A stretch of DNA of 64,000 nt from Deinococcus fonticola (GTDB lineage Bacteria; Deinococcota; Deinococci; Deinococcales; Deinococcaceae). Within the stretch, counting starts at the first letter, position 1. Each line of letters starts with the position of its first letter. Shown in pieces: positions 18,845 to 30,091 of the stretch. A model generated the notes under the pieces. The model was not told the DNA's origin. It did not search any database and saw nothing but the letters and a program-made list of their open reading frames with translations. Both the position numbers and the translations under genes were made by a program. The stretch lies in the NCBI RefSeq assembly GCF_004634215.1, contig NZ_SMMH01000012.1, forward strand, positions 51,437 through 115,436. Direction: 5' to 3'.

Positions 18845-19963
18845 TTAAAGCGTGCCGCCCACGCCGCTCAGGTTCTGCCCCGCCGCCACCGACAGGGCCG
18901 CCAGCGCCTCCAGCACGTTGCCCTGTGCTTGAAGGCGAGTGTACTGGGCTTTTTTCAGCAGCAGACCCGTGGCCTGCAAGTCCACCGCACTGATGGTGCC
19001 GCTTTGCAGCCGCGCCGTGTCCTGCTCGAAATTTTTCTTGGCAGCGTCCTCGCGGCTGATGGCCACCGCCAGCAACTCGGTGGCATTCTGCCAGGTCTGG
19101 TAGGCGCTGGCCAGGGTCTGCGCGGCGTTCTGCTGGGCGCTCAGCTGCGAGCGCTGGGCGTTTGCCAGGGCGGTGCGGGCGTCTGCCAGCGTGCGGGCGG
19201 GCGTGTAATCGTTGTTCGCCAGGTCGACGGCCAGTTGAGCCTCGCTCACCGCGTTGCCGGCGGCAACCAGGGCGCTCAGGCGCGGCAGTTGACCCTGCAA
19301 CTGCGCCAGCGACGCCGCAGCAGGGGAGACGTTGTCGGGGGCCAATACCTGAAGCTTCCCAGCGAGGCCGGTCAACGTCCCCAGCCGTGCCTGCGCCAGC
19401 GCCAGTTGAGCGCGGGCGTCGGCCAGGCCCTGCTCGCTGGCAGCCAGGGTATTCTGGGCGTTCTGCACGTCCAGCGCCGTGGCGTTCCCCACCTGCTGCT
19501 TGGCCTGCGCGACCTGCACTGCCTTCTGGTCGGCCTGCACCTGCAAGGTCTGCACACTGACACTCTCCTGGCCTTCCAGTACCGCCAGGAAAGCGGCGGT
19601 GGTACTCTGCAAGGCCGCCAGCCGCGCCCCACTCAACTGCGCGGCGGCCAGTGCGGCGGCGTTGCGGGCGCTCAGTTTGGCGGCCACCAGCACGCTGGGA
19701 TCGGCCTGCGCGGCGGTGTTCGTGGCGCTGGCTTTCTCCAGATTGGCCTGAGCCGTGCGCACGTCCGCGTTGTTCTGCAGGGCCGCCGTGATCGCGGCCT
19801 GAAGGGTAATGCCGCTGGCTGGCATCTGTGTGCTGGCGTTGCCTGGGGAAGCTGGGGTGGTGGGCGCGGCCTGCGCGGCGGCCGGCTGGCCCATGAGCAG
19901 CGCGGCACTCAGCAGGGTCAGGGCGAGGGAAGAATCTTTTCTCACGGTAACCAGGGAGGGCAT
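18845..19963 (-). CDS. TolC-like outer-membrane efflux protein (copy 1)
   Basis: A 372-residue exported protein with signal sequence LALTLLSAALLMGQPAAAQA, then the alanine/glutamine-rich long helices and repeated organisation of TolC-type channels. It has its own promoter region carrying the direct-repeat operator candidate 45 nt upstream of ATG 19963. It is closely related, over stretches even at DNA level, to copy 2 at 25501-26547. It is expected to form the outer-membrane channel for the adjacent RND pump. Confidence 0.83.
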   Translation of the reverse strand: MPSLVTVRKDSSLALTLLSAALLMGQPAAAQAAPTTPASPGNASTQMPASGITLQAAITAALQNNADVRTAQANLEKASATNTAAQADPSVLVAAKLSARNAAALAAAQLSGARLAALQSTTAAFLAVLEGQESVSVQTLQVQADQKAVQVAQAKQQVGNATALDVQNAQNTLAASEQGLADARAQLALAQARLGTLTGLAGKLQVLAPDNVSPAAASLAQLQGQLPRLSALVAAGNAVSEAQLAVDLANNDYTPARTLADARTALANAQRSQLSAQQNAAQTLASAYQTWQNATELLAVAISREDAAKKNFEQDTARLQSGTISAVDLQATGLLLKKAQYTRLQAQGNVLEALAALSVAAGQNLSGVGGTL

Positions 19964-20007
19964 GAAGTCAGCTTGGCACGCCGCTGCCAAGAGTGTTTGC
20001 ACGAATG

Positions 20008-20025
20008 TTGAAGATTTGTCGAAGA
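20008..20025 (-). promoter_or_regulatory. Direct-repeat operator candidate before tolC copy 1
   Basis: On the plus strand, TTGAAGA (20008) and TCGAAGA (20019) repeat with an 11-bp period. The same element in the same geometry stands before the membrane fusion gene (25272) and tolC copy 3 (27972). The spacing fits an OmpR/PhoB-family regulator. Confidence 0.7.
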
Positions 20026-20041
20026 TGGGGAATTCAGGGCC

Positions 20042-20075
20042 AAAAAAAACCTCCCCAGGGCAACCTGAGGAGAGG
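20042..20075 (-). terminator. Rho-independent terminator of the RND operon
   Basis: On the minus strand, CTCCTCAGG and CCTGGGGAG form a stem (one mismatch) with a short TTGC loop followed by eight T. It lies about 30 bp after the RND pump stop codon and before the tolC copy 1 operator. Confidence 0.85.
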
Positions 20076-20102
20076 AAGGAAACAGGGGCTATGACGATGG
20101 GG

Positions 20103-23100
20103 TCAGCCGGGCAGGGGCCGGGTGCCGGGTGTGGGGGGAACCGACGGAGCAGAGTCTGGCGACGCAGAATCCAGTGACGCAGAGTCGAGCGTGACCTGCT
20201 GGCGCTGTTCACGTTCCACGCGCCGGCGCTCGAACAGGTAGAAGGCGGCGGGCACGACGTAGAAGGTCATCAGGGCCGAGAAGCCCACCCCGCCCAGGAT
20301 CACCACCGAAATGCTCTTGCCGAACTCGCTGCCGGCCCCCTGATTCAGCAGCAGCGGCAGGGCGATGATCATGACCGTCAGGGTGGTCATCACGATGGGC
20401 CGGAAACGCAGGCGGCTGGCCTCGATCAGGGCGTCGTAAAAGGGCATCTCCCCGATCTTCTCGACCACGAACTCCAGGTAGATGATGGCGTTTTTCGCCG
20501 ACAGCCCGATCAGGAGCAGGAAGCCCAGCACCGCGAAGATGTCCAGTTTGTTGCCGGTCAGGAAGATCAGCCAGTACGCGCCCGCCACCGCGAACGGCAC
20601 CGGCAGCAGCAGGTAGAGGGGATAACGGAAGGAGTTGAACTGGCTGCCCATCACCAGGTACACCAGCAGCAAAGACAGCGCGAAGTACTGCAGGCCGGTG
20701 CGCTGCAGCTGGTTGCCCAGTCCGAAGGCGCTGTTGCGGTCGGCCTGCCCGACGCTGACCAGGTTGTCGATCACGCCTGCGCTCGTCAGCGAGGCCACCA
20801 GGCTGTCCTGAAGCTGCCCGCTGGTCAGGCTGCTGCCGGCCTGCGGTTCGATGCTCAGGTCGAGGCTGTACAGGCGGTTGGTGCGCGGAATGCTGTTGGG
20901 GGCGCTGCCCTGAACCACCGCGCCGAGTTGCCCGGCGGTGATGCTGCCCAGCGCCGGGCTGGTAATCGGCAGCGAGAGCAGGCCCTGCTCGTCGCTCAGG
21001 GCGGCGGGGTTGGCCTGCACGGTGATGGGGTAGGTCACGCCGCCGATGTCCACCGTGCCGCCGCTGCTGCCACTGCCGTAGGTGCGCAGGGCGCTGGCGA
21101 CCGTGTCGGCGCTGAGGCCGGCACTGGACAGCGCGGCCTTGTTGGGCACGAAGCGGTTTTCGAGGGTGGTGCTGTCCAGCGAACTGCTGACGCTGGCCAC
21201 GTTGGCGTTCTGCTCGGCCACGTTCACCGCCTGCGCGGCGCGTTCCTTGAGCAGCTCGAAGTTGCTGGCGACCAGCGTAATGCTCAGCGAGTTGCCCTGG
21301 CCCCGGAACCCGCCGCCGGTAAACAGGTTGGCGCGCACGTTCGGGTAATCGCTGAACATGGTGCGCAGGTCGGTCTGGTACTTGGCGGTCAGCGCCGCGT
21401 CGGTGCGGGTTTCGCCGGGCCGTTCCTCCAGCGGTTTGAGGGTCACGTTCAGTTGTGTGTTCGAGTTACCCACCGACGCCTGCACGGTCTTGACCGCCGC
21501 GTCCTGCAGGAAGTAGTTCTCCAGGCGGGCGGCCAGGCGGTTGCGTTCGTCCAGCGAGAGGTCGTTGGGGAGCCGCAGGCCCACCCGCAGCGTTCCCGAG
21601 GCGCTGGGAGGCGTGAAGGTGAAACTCAGGCGCGGCGGCAGCAGCAGCAGCGTGGCCAGCAGGAACACCCCGGACAGCGCCAGCACGGCAGGGCTCATGC
21701 GCAGGGCGCTGTGCAGGCTGCTGGCGTAGGCTTCACGGGCCGCTCCCAGCACCCGCTCGGTCAGGCCGTGCAGCGTGCCGGTCAGGGCTTCCAGCAGGGC
21801 CAGGGCGACGCCCCAGACGTAGCGCAGAACCACCAGCGCCAGCGGCAAAACCAGCAGCCCAACGAGCAGCCAGCGGTCGGCGCGCGTCCAGATCAGGGCG
21901 GCCAGGCCCAGCGCCAGCACCCAGAACCACCAGTGCTGCGGGCTGCGCAGACCAAATTGCAGCGCCTGCGGAAACTGCGTAATGGTACGCGGCACGTCGC
22001 GCCAGGTCAGCGGCTCGGCGTCGGGGGTGTAGGCCATACGCACGGTCAGGAACAGCAGCGCTTCCAGCCACGACATCAGCACGGCGGCGGCCAGCCCCAG
22101 CGCGAACTGCTGCACGTACGTTCCGATGATGCCGCCCATGAAACTCACCGGAATCAGCACGGCCAGCAGCGACAGCGAAGCGGCGGCCACCGCGCTGAAT
22201 ACCTCGGACGCGCCGCGCAGCACCGCCTGCACGCGGTCGAGGCCCAGCGCACGGTAACGCTCGACGTTCTCGGCCACCACGATCGAGTCGTCCACCACGA
22301 TGCCGATGGCCACGATCAGCGCCAGCAGCGATACCTGATTGAAGGTGAACCCCAGCAGCGAGTACAGAATCGGGGCCGCCGCCAGCGAGATGGGAATGGC
22401 CGCGATTACCGTGAAGGCGGTGTTCAGGCGACCCAGGAACAGCAGCGTGACCAGCGCCACCACGAGGGCGGTCAGCCACAGCTCGTGTGTGGTCGAGTCG
22501 ATGCTGTCGCGGATAGGGCCGGTGGTGTCGTTACTGACGGTCGCTTTATAGCCGGTCGGCAATTTCACGGCCTTCAGGGCCGCCGTCACCCCGTCGGCCA
22601 CCGCCACCGCGTTGCTGCCGGAAGTCTGGTAGATGCTGACCAGCACCACCGGCAGGCCGTTCACGCGGGTCACGCCCGAGGTGGTGCTGCTGTCCTGCAC
22701 CTGCGCCACGTCACTGACGCGCACGTTCTTGTCGCCGCTGACGATCACGTCCGCGATCTCCTCCAGGCTGCCGAGTTTCGCGTTGGTGGTGTACGTCAGG
22801 CTGGTGCCCTGCTGCGTGATGGTGCCGATCGACGAGCGCACGTTGCTGCCGGCGATGGCGCTGCTGACCGCCTGCGGGTTCAGGCCGTAGGCCCCCAGCT
22901 TGTCCGGGTCGAGCAGCACCTGCACCTCGCGGTTGGAGCCGCCCGACAGTTCCACGTCCGCCACGCCGTCCACCCGTTGCAGGGTGGGCAGCAGCTGGTC
23001 GTTGACGTAGTCGTACACGTCCGCCAGGCTGGCGGTGCCGCCCGACACGCCGATTTGCAGGATGGCGCTGGCGTTGGGGTTGAAGGTGCGCACGCTGGGG

Positions 23101-23513
23101 TTGTCGGCCCCGTCCGGCAACTGCCGGGTGGCGCTGGACACCAGCGAGGCCACCTGGTTGGCCGCCGCGTTCTGATCGGTGCCGTCGTCGAGTTGCAAGG
23201 TCACGCGGCTGCTGCCGGTACTGGAGGTACTGGAAATGGCGCTGACGTTCGGCACCTGCGCCACCGCGCTCTCGATGACCTTGGTCACGTCCTCATCCAC
23301 CGTGGCGGGGCTGGCCCCCGAATACGACGTGTTGATGCTGACCACCGGGATGTTGGTGGCCGGCAGCAGATCCACGCCCAGCGAGCGCATGGCGTTCAGG
23401 CCAAAGACCATCACCGCCACGAACACGCCAATCGAGAACACGTAGCGCCGCACCGAGAAGTTCACCAGCGGGTGAACGCTATTGAAGATTTTTTCTCCGA
23501 CCTGTCGAATCAT
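20103..23513 (-). CDS. RND-family efflux pump, inner-membrane component
   Basis: A 1136-residue HAE1/AcrB-like transporter. The first transmembrane helix is near residues 15-35, and the large periplasmic loops and the TM4 proton-relay motif [17 protein letters not shown] are present. It is about 90 residues longer than the usual ~1040. The extra sequence at ~510-585 is hydrophobic ([16 protein letters not shown], then [15 protein letters not shown]), suggesting added membrane helices between TM6 and TM7. ATG 23513 has GGAG upstream. It is co-transcribed with the membrane fusion gene 49 bp upstream. Substrate is unknown. Confidence 0.92.
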   Translation of the reverse strand: MIRQVGEKIFNSVHPLVNFSVRRYVFSIGVFVAVMVFGLNAMRSLGVDLLPATNIPVVSINTSYSGASPATVDEDVTKVIESAVAQVPNVSAISSTSSTGSSRVTLQLDDGTDQNAAANQVASLVSSATRQLPDGADNPSVRTFNPNASAILQIGVSGGTASLADVYDYVNDQLLPTLQRVDGVADVELSGGSNREVQVLLDPDKLGAYGLNPQAVSSAIAGSNVRSSIGTITQQGTSLTYTTNAKLGSLEEIADVIVSGDKNVRVSDVAQVQDSSTTSGVTRVNGLPVVLVSIYQTSGSNAVAVADGVTAALKAVKLPTGYKATVSNDTTGPIRDSIDSTTHELWLTALVVALVTLLFLGRLNTAFTVIAAIPISLAAAPILYSLLGFTFNQVSLLALIVAIGIVVDDSIVVAENVERYRALGLDRVQAVLRGASEVFSAVAAASLSLLAVLIPVSFMGGIIGTYVQQFALGLAAAVLMSWLEALLFLTVRMAYTPDAEPLTWRDVPRTITQFPQALQFGLRSPQHWWFWVLALGLAALIWTRADRWLLVGLLVLPLALVVLRYVWGVALALLEALTGTLHGLTERVLGAAREAYASSLHSALRMSPAVLALSGVFLLATLLLLPPRLSFTFTPPSASGTLRVGLRLPNDLSLDERNRLAARLENYFLQDAAVKTVQASVGNSNTQLNVTLKPLEERPGETRTDAALTAKYQTDLRTMFSDYPNVRANLFTGGGFRGQGNSLSITLVASNFELLKERAAQAVNVAEQNANVASVSSSLDSTTLENRFVPNKAALSSAGLSADTVASALRTYGSGSSGGTVDIGGVTYPITVQANPAALSDEQGLLSLPITSPALGSITAGQLGAVVQGSAPNSIPRTNRLYSLDLSIEPQAGSSLTSGQLQDSLVASLTSAGVIDNLVSVGQADRNSAFGLGNQLQRTGLQYFALSLLLVYLVMGSQFNSFRYPLYLLLPVPFAVAGAYWLIFLTGNKLDIFAVLGFLLLIGLSAKNAIIYLEFVVEKIGEMPFYDALIEASRLRFRPIVMTTLTVMIIALPLLLNQGAGSEFGKSISVVILGGVGFSALMTFYVVPAAFYLFERRRVEREQRQQVTLDSASLDSASPDSAPSVPPTPGTRPLPG

Positions 23514-23562
23514 GCTGGAACTCCGGGGAAAGGGATGTGAGGAAAAGCGGAACGCCGCGGCT

Positions 23563-25248
23563 TCACGGCGCGCCCTCAGGAGGGCCGCCCGCACCGAAGC
23601 TGCCCTGACGTGCCCCGCCGCCGTTGCTGGTGGTCACGCTGCTGCCGCTGACCAGGCCGCTGGGCGGCTGGGTAATCACCTGCACTCCCGACGGAATACC
23701 CTGCACCACCGATTGCGTGCCGGCCTGCCCCAGCACCGTGACCTGCGTGCGCTGCGCCTTCCCGGCCTGAATCACGAACACGTAGGTCTTGTCGTTGTCG
23801 GCCAGCAGGGCCGTGCTGGGCACCAGGATGCCCTGCCCGACCTTCGCGGTGTAGATCACGGACCCCACCGTGCCGCTGGCGGGCAGGCGCTCTGCGGTGA
23901 AGCGCGCCGTGACCGGCACGCTGCCGGTGGTGCCGCCGCCCACCTGCGCGACCTTCAGCGGGTAGGTCTGCTGCCCCACCACGAACTTCAGTTCCGTTCC
24001 GGCGGGCAGCGACGCGGCCTCGGTGGCCGGCACGTTCACCTTTACCGCCAGCGTGGAACTGACCAGCGTAAAGGCCGGGGTGCCGCTGCTGACCGTTTCG
24101 CCCTCGCTGAGGTTCACGGCGGTCAGCGTGCCAGCGTACGGCGCGGTCAGGCGCGTCACGGCGGCGTCGCGCTGGGCCTGTTGCAGGGCGATCTGGGCTT
24201 TTTGCACGCTCAGTTGTGCGGCGCTCACGTCCTCCTGTGCGCCCTGGGTGGTGTCGGTCAGGTTGCTCTGGGCAGTCAGCAGGGCCGACTGCGCGCTGCT
24301 GACCGCGACCTGCTGCGCGTCCACCTCCGAGCGGGCCACCGCGCCCACCGCGTACAGTTGCTGCAAGGAATTCAGTTGCTTGCGGGCGTTGTTCAGCGTG
24401 TTCTGCGCCGAGGTGATGGCCTGCTGCAAACTCACGCGCCCGGAAGTCAGCACCCGCTGGCGGCTGCGCAACTCCTGCTGCGCGGCGGCCAGGTTGCTCT
24501 CGGCGGTCTGAACGGCGCTTTGCAGGTCCGGGCTGCTGACCACCAGGACTTCCTGCCCGCCGCTGACCTGGTCGCCCACGCCGGCCTTCACGCTGCGCAC
24601 CACGCCGGTCACGCGGGCATTCACGGTGGTCGACTGCGTGGCCGACACCGTGCCGCTCAGGCGGCGCTGCGTGGTCAGCGTCCCGGCCTTGATCTCGGTG
24701 GCGCTGACCGGCGTGACCACCCCGCCGCCCGTCTGGCTTCCCTGTGCCCCCGCCTGTCCACGCTGTCCCTGCCCACTCTGCGCCTGCCCGGCTCCCGCTT
24801 CGCCGGAACGGCCCGTGCGCGCCGCGTTGCCCGCCCCGGCTTCACTGGACGTGGCGGCGCCAGACGTGCGGTTGCCCGAGCCGCGGCCACTCCAGCCGGA
24901 TGGCCCGGCCGCCCCGCCTCCCTGTGCGCTGCCTGCTTCACCGGCGCCCGTGGCCGCGCCCGTCCCGTTTCGTGCTCCCGTTGCGCTGCCTCCTCCGGCC
25001 GCGTTCCGGCCACCTGTGCCTGACGCGCCGCCAAACCCGGCGCCGGCCTGGCTCGCGCCGCTGCTGCCCGGCGAACTCTGCCCCAGGCGATACCCCGCGA
25101 ACCCCACCCCCGCCACCAGCAGCGGCACCAGAATCCAGCGAAAGACGCCCCGGCGGCGCACCGGGCCGGGCGAAGCGGCGAAATGACTGGACGTGGACGC
25201 CGCAGTGGCCGGGCGTTCCGGCGCGGACGGGGGAGAGGTCGGGTTCAT
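23563..25248 (-). CDS. RND membrane fusion (periplasmic adaptor) protein
   Basis: A 561-residue HlyD/AcrA-type adaptor. It has an N-terminal cytoplasmic tail, a transmembrane helix at ~36-55 ([19 protein letters not shown]) and a very Gly/Ala/Ser-rich low-complexity stretch (~57-170). Barrel-sandwich halves around a long coiled-coil hairpin (~235-340) follow, then a beta-barrel and the membrane-proximal domain. It links the RND pump to TolC-like channels. The direct-repeat operator candidate is 24 nt upstream of the ATG. Confidence 0.9.
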   Translation of the reverse strand: MNPTSPPSAPERPATAASTSSHFAASPGPVRRRGVFRWILVPLLVAGVGFAGYRLGQSSPGSSGASQAGAGFGGASGTGGRNAAGGGSATGARNGTGAATGAGEAGSAQGGGAAGPSGWSGRGSGNRTSGAATSSEAGAGNAARTGRSGEAGAGQAQSGQGQRGQAGAQGSQTGGGVVTPVSATEIKAGTLTTQRRLSGTVSATQSTTVNARVTGVVRSVKAGVGDQVSGGQEVLVVSSPDLQSAVQTAESNLAAAQQELRSRQRVLTSGRVSLQQAITSAQNTLNNARKQLNSLQQLYAVGAVARSEVDAQQVAVSSAQSALLTAQSNLTDTTQGAQEDVSAAQLSVQKAQIALQQAQRDAAVTRLTAPYAGTLTAVNLSEGETVSSGTPAFTLVSSTLAVKVNVPATEAASLPAGTELKFVVGQQTYPLKVAQVGGGTTGSVPVTARFTAERLPASGTVGSVIYTAKVGQGILVPSTALLADNDKTYVFVIQAGKAQRTQVTVLGQAGTQSVVQGIPSGVQVITQPPSGLVSGSSVTTSNGGGARQGSFGAGGPPEGAP

Positions 25249-25271
25249 ACCCTACAGGGAACCACCCCTTT

Positions 25272-25289
25272 TTGAAGAAACGTCGAAGA
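25272..25289 (-). promoter_or_regulatory. Direct-repeat operator candidate before the membrane fusion gene
   Basis: TTGAAGA (25272) and TCGAAGA (25283) on the plus strand with the same 11-bp period as the sites at 20008 and 27972. On the minus strand the proximal repeat lies 17 nt before TAGGGT, so it occupies the -35 position. Confidence 0.7.
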
Positions 25290-25500
25290 AATGGTGTAGA
25301 TCGGTGGGGCTGTGCAGGCAAAGGTCGGGTGATGCGGATCGGCACGCCGCAGGGAAGATACAAGACGGCCCTGACGGCACTTGTTCGTCAGGACAGTCTT
25401 TTTGATCTGGGATGCCTGGAGTCACCCAGGTTTAACACAAGGGCTCGGAATTGCAGTCTTTCCCTGGCCTAGCACTCGCAGTTTCAGCACTGAGCGCCGT

Positions 25501-26547
<1,047 letters not shown>

Positions 26548-26574
26548 TGGGAAACCTCGGGGGTGAAGGGAGGG

Positions 26575-27927
26575 CTAGTTGATGCGCACCGCTGCGTTTT
26601 GCAGCGAGATCAGGGCAAGCTGCGCGCTAATTCGCGCTGCGAGCAGGTCGCGCTCGGCCTGCGCCACGCCCAGTTCGGCGGCGGTCACGTCGTCGGCGGT
26701 GGCGGTGCCGGCCTGAAGCCGCGTGCGGGCGGTCGCCAGCGTGCTTTGCGCGACCTGAACGGCACTGACTTTACTTTGCGCGGTCAGCAGGGCGATCTGT
26801 AGCGTGCTGTACTTGCTGCGCACGTCCAGTTCCACGTTCTGCTGCTGCACGCTGAGAGTTAACCGCGCCTGCGTGACCGCCGCCTGCGCCGCCGAAAGCT
26901 GCGCCTTCTGGGCCGGCGAAAAGACTGTGTAGCTGCCGGAGATGCTGGCGACCACGCGGTTGGGCGTGGAGTCGTTGCCGAAGGGCACGCTGTATCCCAC
27001 GCTGGCGGTGCCGGCCTGCAGGTTCAGGCTGGTGCTCAGGCCGCCGCTGCCGGCGGGGCCGTAGCGGGCGCTGGCGGTGACGTCCGGCAGCTTCACGGCG
27101 CGTTCCTGCTGTTCCAGGGCCTCCTGCGCGGCGGCCAGGTCGTTCTGCGCGTCGATGACCTCGGGGCGGCCCGCGCGGGCCGAGGCCACCAGCGCCGCCA
27201 CGTCCGGCAGGGTCAGCGTGTCGGCGGGGCGGCTGGAAAACGACACGTTGCCGATCTCGCGGCCCAGTGCCGCACTCAGGCCGCGCTGCGCGGTGTCCAG
27301 GCTAGAGGTCGCCTGAAGCTGCGTACCCTGCGCGGCCTGCACGTTCGCCTGGGCGTTCAGGACGGCCTCGGTGGTGGCGTTTCCGGCGCTCTGCTGGGCC
27401 TGCCGAACCGTCAACTCGCGCTGGCGCTGCGCCAGGGTGCGGGTCGCCAGCTCCAGCTCCTGTTGTGCCAGCACGGCGCCGAAGTACTGCTGCGCGACAT
27501 TCAGGCGGGCTGTCAGCTCCGAGCTGCGCAGCTGCGCCTGCGAGAGGTTCAGGGCACGCTGCGCGGCGTACAGGCCGTACTGGTTGCTGGACCAGGGCAG
27601 GATGCCCAGGCTGACCTGCACCCCGGCGCTGCCGCCCAGGTCACCGGGCACGCTGGTGGGCGTGCCGTTGGCAGTCGTGCTGTAAGGCCCGGTGTAGGTG
27701 GCGTTGCCGTTCACGCTGACGCTGAGGCCCCGCGCGGTGCGGGCGGCGTTCAGGTTGGTCTGCGCCACCTGCACGCTCAGGGCCGCCTGCGTCACGCTGG
27801 GCGACTGCGCCAGGCTTTGCAGCGCCGCGTCCAGCGTCAGGGGCGTGGCGGGCGGGGCAGCCGGGGTCGCCGTTTGCGCCAGCGCCGCGCCGCACAGCAG
27901 GGCCGCACTCAGGATCGGGAATCTCAT
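26575..27927 (-). CDS. TolC-like outer-membrane efflux protein (copy 3)
   Basis: A 450-residue TolC-family protein, close to normal TolC length. It has signal sequence MRFPILSAALLCGAALA and two repeated helical/beta halves. It is first in an operon with copy 2. Its promoter region (27928-28103) is shared with the divergent two-component system and contains the direct-repeat operator candidate 45 nt before the ATG. Confidence 0.86.
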   Translation of the reverse strand: MRFPILSAALLCGAALAQTATPAAPPATPLTLDAALQSLAQSPSVTQAALSVQVAQTNLNAARTARGLSVSVNGNATYTGPYSTTANGTPTSVPGDLGGSAGVQVSLGILPWSSNQYGLYAAQRALNLSQAQLRSSELTARLNVAQQYFGAVLAQQELELATRTLAQRQRELTVRQAQQSAGNATTEAVLNAQANVQAAQGTQLQATSSLDTAQRGLSAALGREIGNVSFSSRPADTLTLPDVAALVASARAGRPEVIDAQNDLAAAQEALEQQERAVKLPDVTASARYGPAGSGGLSTSLNLQAGTASVGYSVPFGNDSTPNRVVASISGSYTVFSPAQKAQLSAAQAAVTQARLTLSVQQQNVELDVRSKYSTLQIALLTAQSKVSAVQVAQSTLATARTRLQAGTATADDVTAAELGVAQAERDLLAARISAQLALISLQNAAVRIN

Positions 27928-27971
27928 GCGTCCACTGTCGCCTTTTTTCACGAAGGCCGCGTGAACGGTTT

Positions 27972-27989
27972 TTGAAGATTTGTCGAAGA
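27972..27989 (-). promoter_or_regulatory. Direct-repeat operator candidate before tolC copy 3
   Basis: TTGAAGA (27972) and TCGAAGA (27983), 11 bp apart and identical over the core TTGAAGATTTGTCGAAGA to the site at 20008. It is about 115 bp upstream of the response-regulator start. Confidence 0.72.
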
Positions 27990-28090
27990 CCATCTCCTGT
28001 CGGTGGTGCCGCGCCGGACTGACCTGCGCCGCGCCGGCCAGGGCGGCTGGGGCGGCCTCCCCTCTTCTCCAAACCTTCACAGGCCGCGCT

Positions 28091-28096
28091 TATGCT
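28091..28096 (+). promoter_or_regulatory. -10 box (TATGCT) for leaderless response-regulator mRNA
   Basis: TATGCT ends exactly 7 nt before ATG 28104 and no Shine-Dalgarno sequence is present. Confidence 0.65.
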
Positions 28097-28103
28097 GGCC
28101 CTC

Positions 28104-28783
28104 ATGAGCGCCTTACTGTTGATCGTGGAGGATGAACCGCAACTGGCCGAGGTGCTGGAAGCCTACGCGCAACAGGAAGGCTACCGAACCGAACGCGCCG
28201 GCAACGGCGAGCAGGCCCTGGGCCTTTTCCGCGCCGCGCGCCCCGACCTGATCCTGCTGGACGTGATGCTGCCCGGCAAAAGCGGTCTGGAAGTCCTGAA
28301 GTCGGTGCGGGCCGCCGGGCACACGCCGGTCATCATGGTCACCGCCCGCTCCGAGGAATCGGACCAGATCGTGGGCCTGGAACTGGGCGCGGACGATTAC
28401 GTGGTCAAGCCCTTTCGCCCGCGCGAGGTGATGGCCCGCGTCAAGGCGGTGCTGCGCCGCGTGCAGGTCGCGCTGGATCAGGACGAGAAACCCCTGCGGG
28501 TAGGGCCCCTGGAAGTCGACCGGCGGGCCGTGCAGGTGCGGGTGGGCGGGCACCTGCTGAACCTGACTCCCGCCGAGTACCGGCTGCTGGCCCACCTGGC
28601 CGCCGCCCCGGGCCGCGCCTTCACGCGCGACGAACTGCTGAGCGGCGCCCTGGCCGACAGCGGCGCGCTGGAGCGCGTGGTGGACGCCCACCTCGCCAGC
28701 GTGCGGCGCAAGCTGGAGGCGGCGGCCAGGTGGGCCTGCTGCACACCGTGCGCGGGGTGGGCTACCGGCTGGAGGCGTCTTGA
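28104..28783 (+). pseudogene. OmpR-family response regulator with apparent 1-nt frameshift
   Basis: The receiver domain is complete, with VEDEP, phospho-acceptor Asp53 in LLDVMLPGKSG and VVKPF. The winged-helix DNA-binding domain (~125-205) runs to HLASVRRKLEAA. There the open frame diverges into unrelated sequence that continues to 28901. In the neighbouring frame, GLLHTVRGVGYRLEAS and a TGA at 28781-28783 follow, the expected C-terminus, and that TGA overlaps the kinase TTG start. Restoring one G near 28722 rejoins them. It is either a real frameshift removing the recognition wing or a sequencing error. It is the likely regulator of the efflux operators. Confidence 0.82.
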
Positions 28784-30045
28784 AGCTGCGCCCGCTGCCC
28801 CTGAAAGTCACGCTGCTGCTGGCGATGCTGACGGTGGTGCTGGTGTCGGTGGGCGGCACCTTCGCGTTTTCCAGCCTGGCGGTGCAGCGCGAATTCCGTA
28901 AATTGCCGCCCGACATCCAGACATACCTCCGTTCACGCGACGCGGCCCTGCGCCGGGGCGAAACGCCGCCCGCCCCACCGGTGCGCCCTTCCTCCGAGCG
29001 CTCAACCTCCGAGAGACCATCGTCTGCCGCCGCCGCGAGCCGCCCCAGTGCCACTACCTCTGCCCCCTCCACGGCCAGCAACCGCGCTGACCGTCCGCCC
29101 TGGCCGGTGCGGCAGGTCGACTGGCTGCGAGGCGTGCAGCGCCAGCTGCTGCAAATCGGCCTGGTGGCGGTGGCCGTCTCGGCGCTGCTGGCGCTGTGGC
29201 TGGCCCGCCGCATTGCCCGGCCGCTCACGGTGGTCTCGCGGGCGGCCGGGCGCCTGGCGGCCGGGGAATTGCAGGTGCGCGTGCCGGTGCCCACCATGGA
29301 TCGCGAACTCGCGGCCCTGGCGCACAGCTTCAACGGCATGGCGCACAACCTCGAGCAACTGGAAGCCGAACGCCGCCAGGCCGTGGCCGACATCGCCCAC
29401 GAGCTGCGCACGCCGCTGGCGATCATGCAGGCCAGGCTGGACGCCATGGAGGACGGCATCTACCCCATGAGCAGCGAACAGATCGCGCTGCTCAGCACCC
29501 AGACCCAGCTGCTGACACGCCTGGTCGGTGACCTGCGCACCCTGACGCTGCTGGACGCCGGGCAACTGGCCCTGAACCGGCGCGACACCGACCTGGGTGA
29601 ACTGGCGCAGGCGGTCACGGCGGGCCTTCAGACGCAGGCGCTGGAGCGCGGCGTTCAGTTACACGTGGTGCAGGCGGACGCCGCCCCGGTGTGCGCCGAC
29701 CCGGATCGCCTGCGCCAGGTGCTGTCGAACCTGATCGAGAACGCCCTGCGGCACGCCCGTGCCCATGTGGACGTCAGCGTCAGCGTGCAGGGCGCGGAGG
29801 TGGCGCTGCATGTCGACGATGACGGCGCGGGCATCCCGGCGGAAAAGCGGCAGCAGGTCTTTACGCGCTTCACGCGCCTGGACGAAAGCCGCAGCCGCGA
29901 CGCCGGGGGCAGTGGCCTGGGCCTGTCCATCGTGCAGGCCCTCGCCACCGCCCACGGCGGCAGCGCCCGCGCAGAAGCCAGTCCGCTGGGCGGGGCCCGC
30001 CTGAGCGTCACGGTTCCCCTCGGGGTGCCCGACCCGCCGGGCTGA
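28780..30045 (+). CDS. Sensor histidine kinase
   Basis: A 421-residue membrane kinase. TM1 at ~10-30 and TM2 at ~124-146 flank a short Ser/Ala/Pro-rich periplasmic segment; a HAMP domain (~147-195) follows. The H-box has His207 in DIAHELRTPLAIMQ, and the N-box NLIENALRHAR and G-box GGSGLGLSIVQALA complete the ATPase domain. It starts at TTG 28780, overlapping the restored response-regulator stop (TTGA), and the pair is co-transcribed. The short sensory loop suggests sensing within or at the membrane. The neighbouring efflux genes suggest an envelope or drug signal. Confidence 0.9.
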   Translation: MKLRPLPLKVTLLLAMLTVVLVSVGGTFAFSSLAVQREFRKLPPDIQTYLRSRDAALRRGETPPAPPVRPSSERSTSERPSSAAAASRPSATTSAPSTASNRADRPPWPVRQVDWLRGVQRQLLQIGLVAVAVSALLALWLARRIARPLTVVSRAAGRLAAGELQVRVPVPTMDRELAALAHSFNGMAHNLEQLEAERRQAVADIAHELRTPLAIMQARLDAMEDGIYPMSSEQIALLSTQTQLLTRLVGDLRTLTLLDAGQLALNRRDTDLGELAQAVTAGLQTQALERGVQLHVVQADAAPVCADPDRLRQVLSNLIENALRHARAHVDVSVSVQGAEVALHVDDDGAGIPAEKRQQVFTRFTRLDESRSRDAGGSGLGLSIVQALATAHGGSARAEASPLGGARLSVTVPLGVPDPPG

Positions 30046-30091
30046 ACCCTCTGGATGGAGCACCACCACCCACTCCGCGCCCACCGCGCCT

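Noticed and set aside
20928..23540. 870-codon plus-strand frame
   Set aside because: It lies entirely antisense to the RND pump; its His/Gln/Arg-rich composition is a shadow of GC-rich codons.
28904..29060. Possible extra frameshift in the kinase N-terminus
   Set aside because: The Ser/Pro/Ala-rich periplasmic segment looks odd but the frame stays open and both membrane helices are in register.
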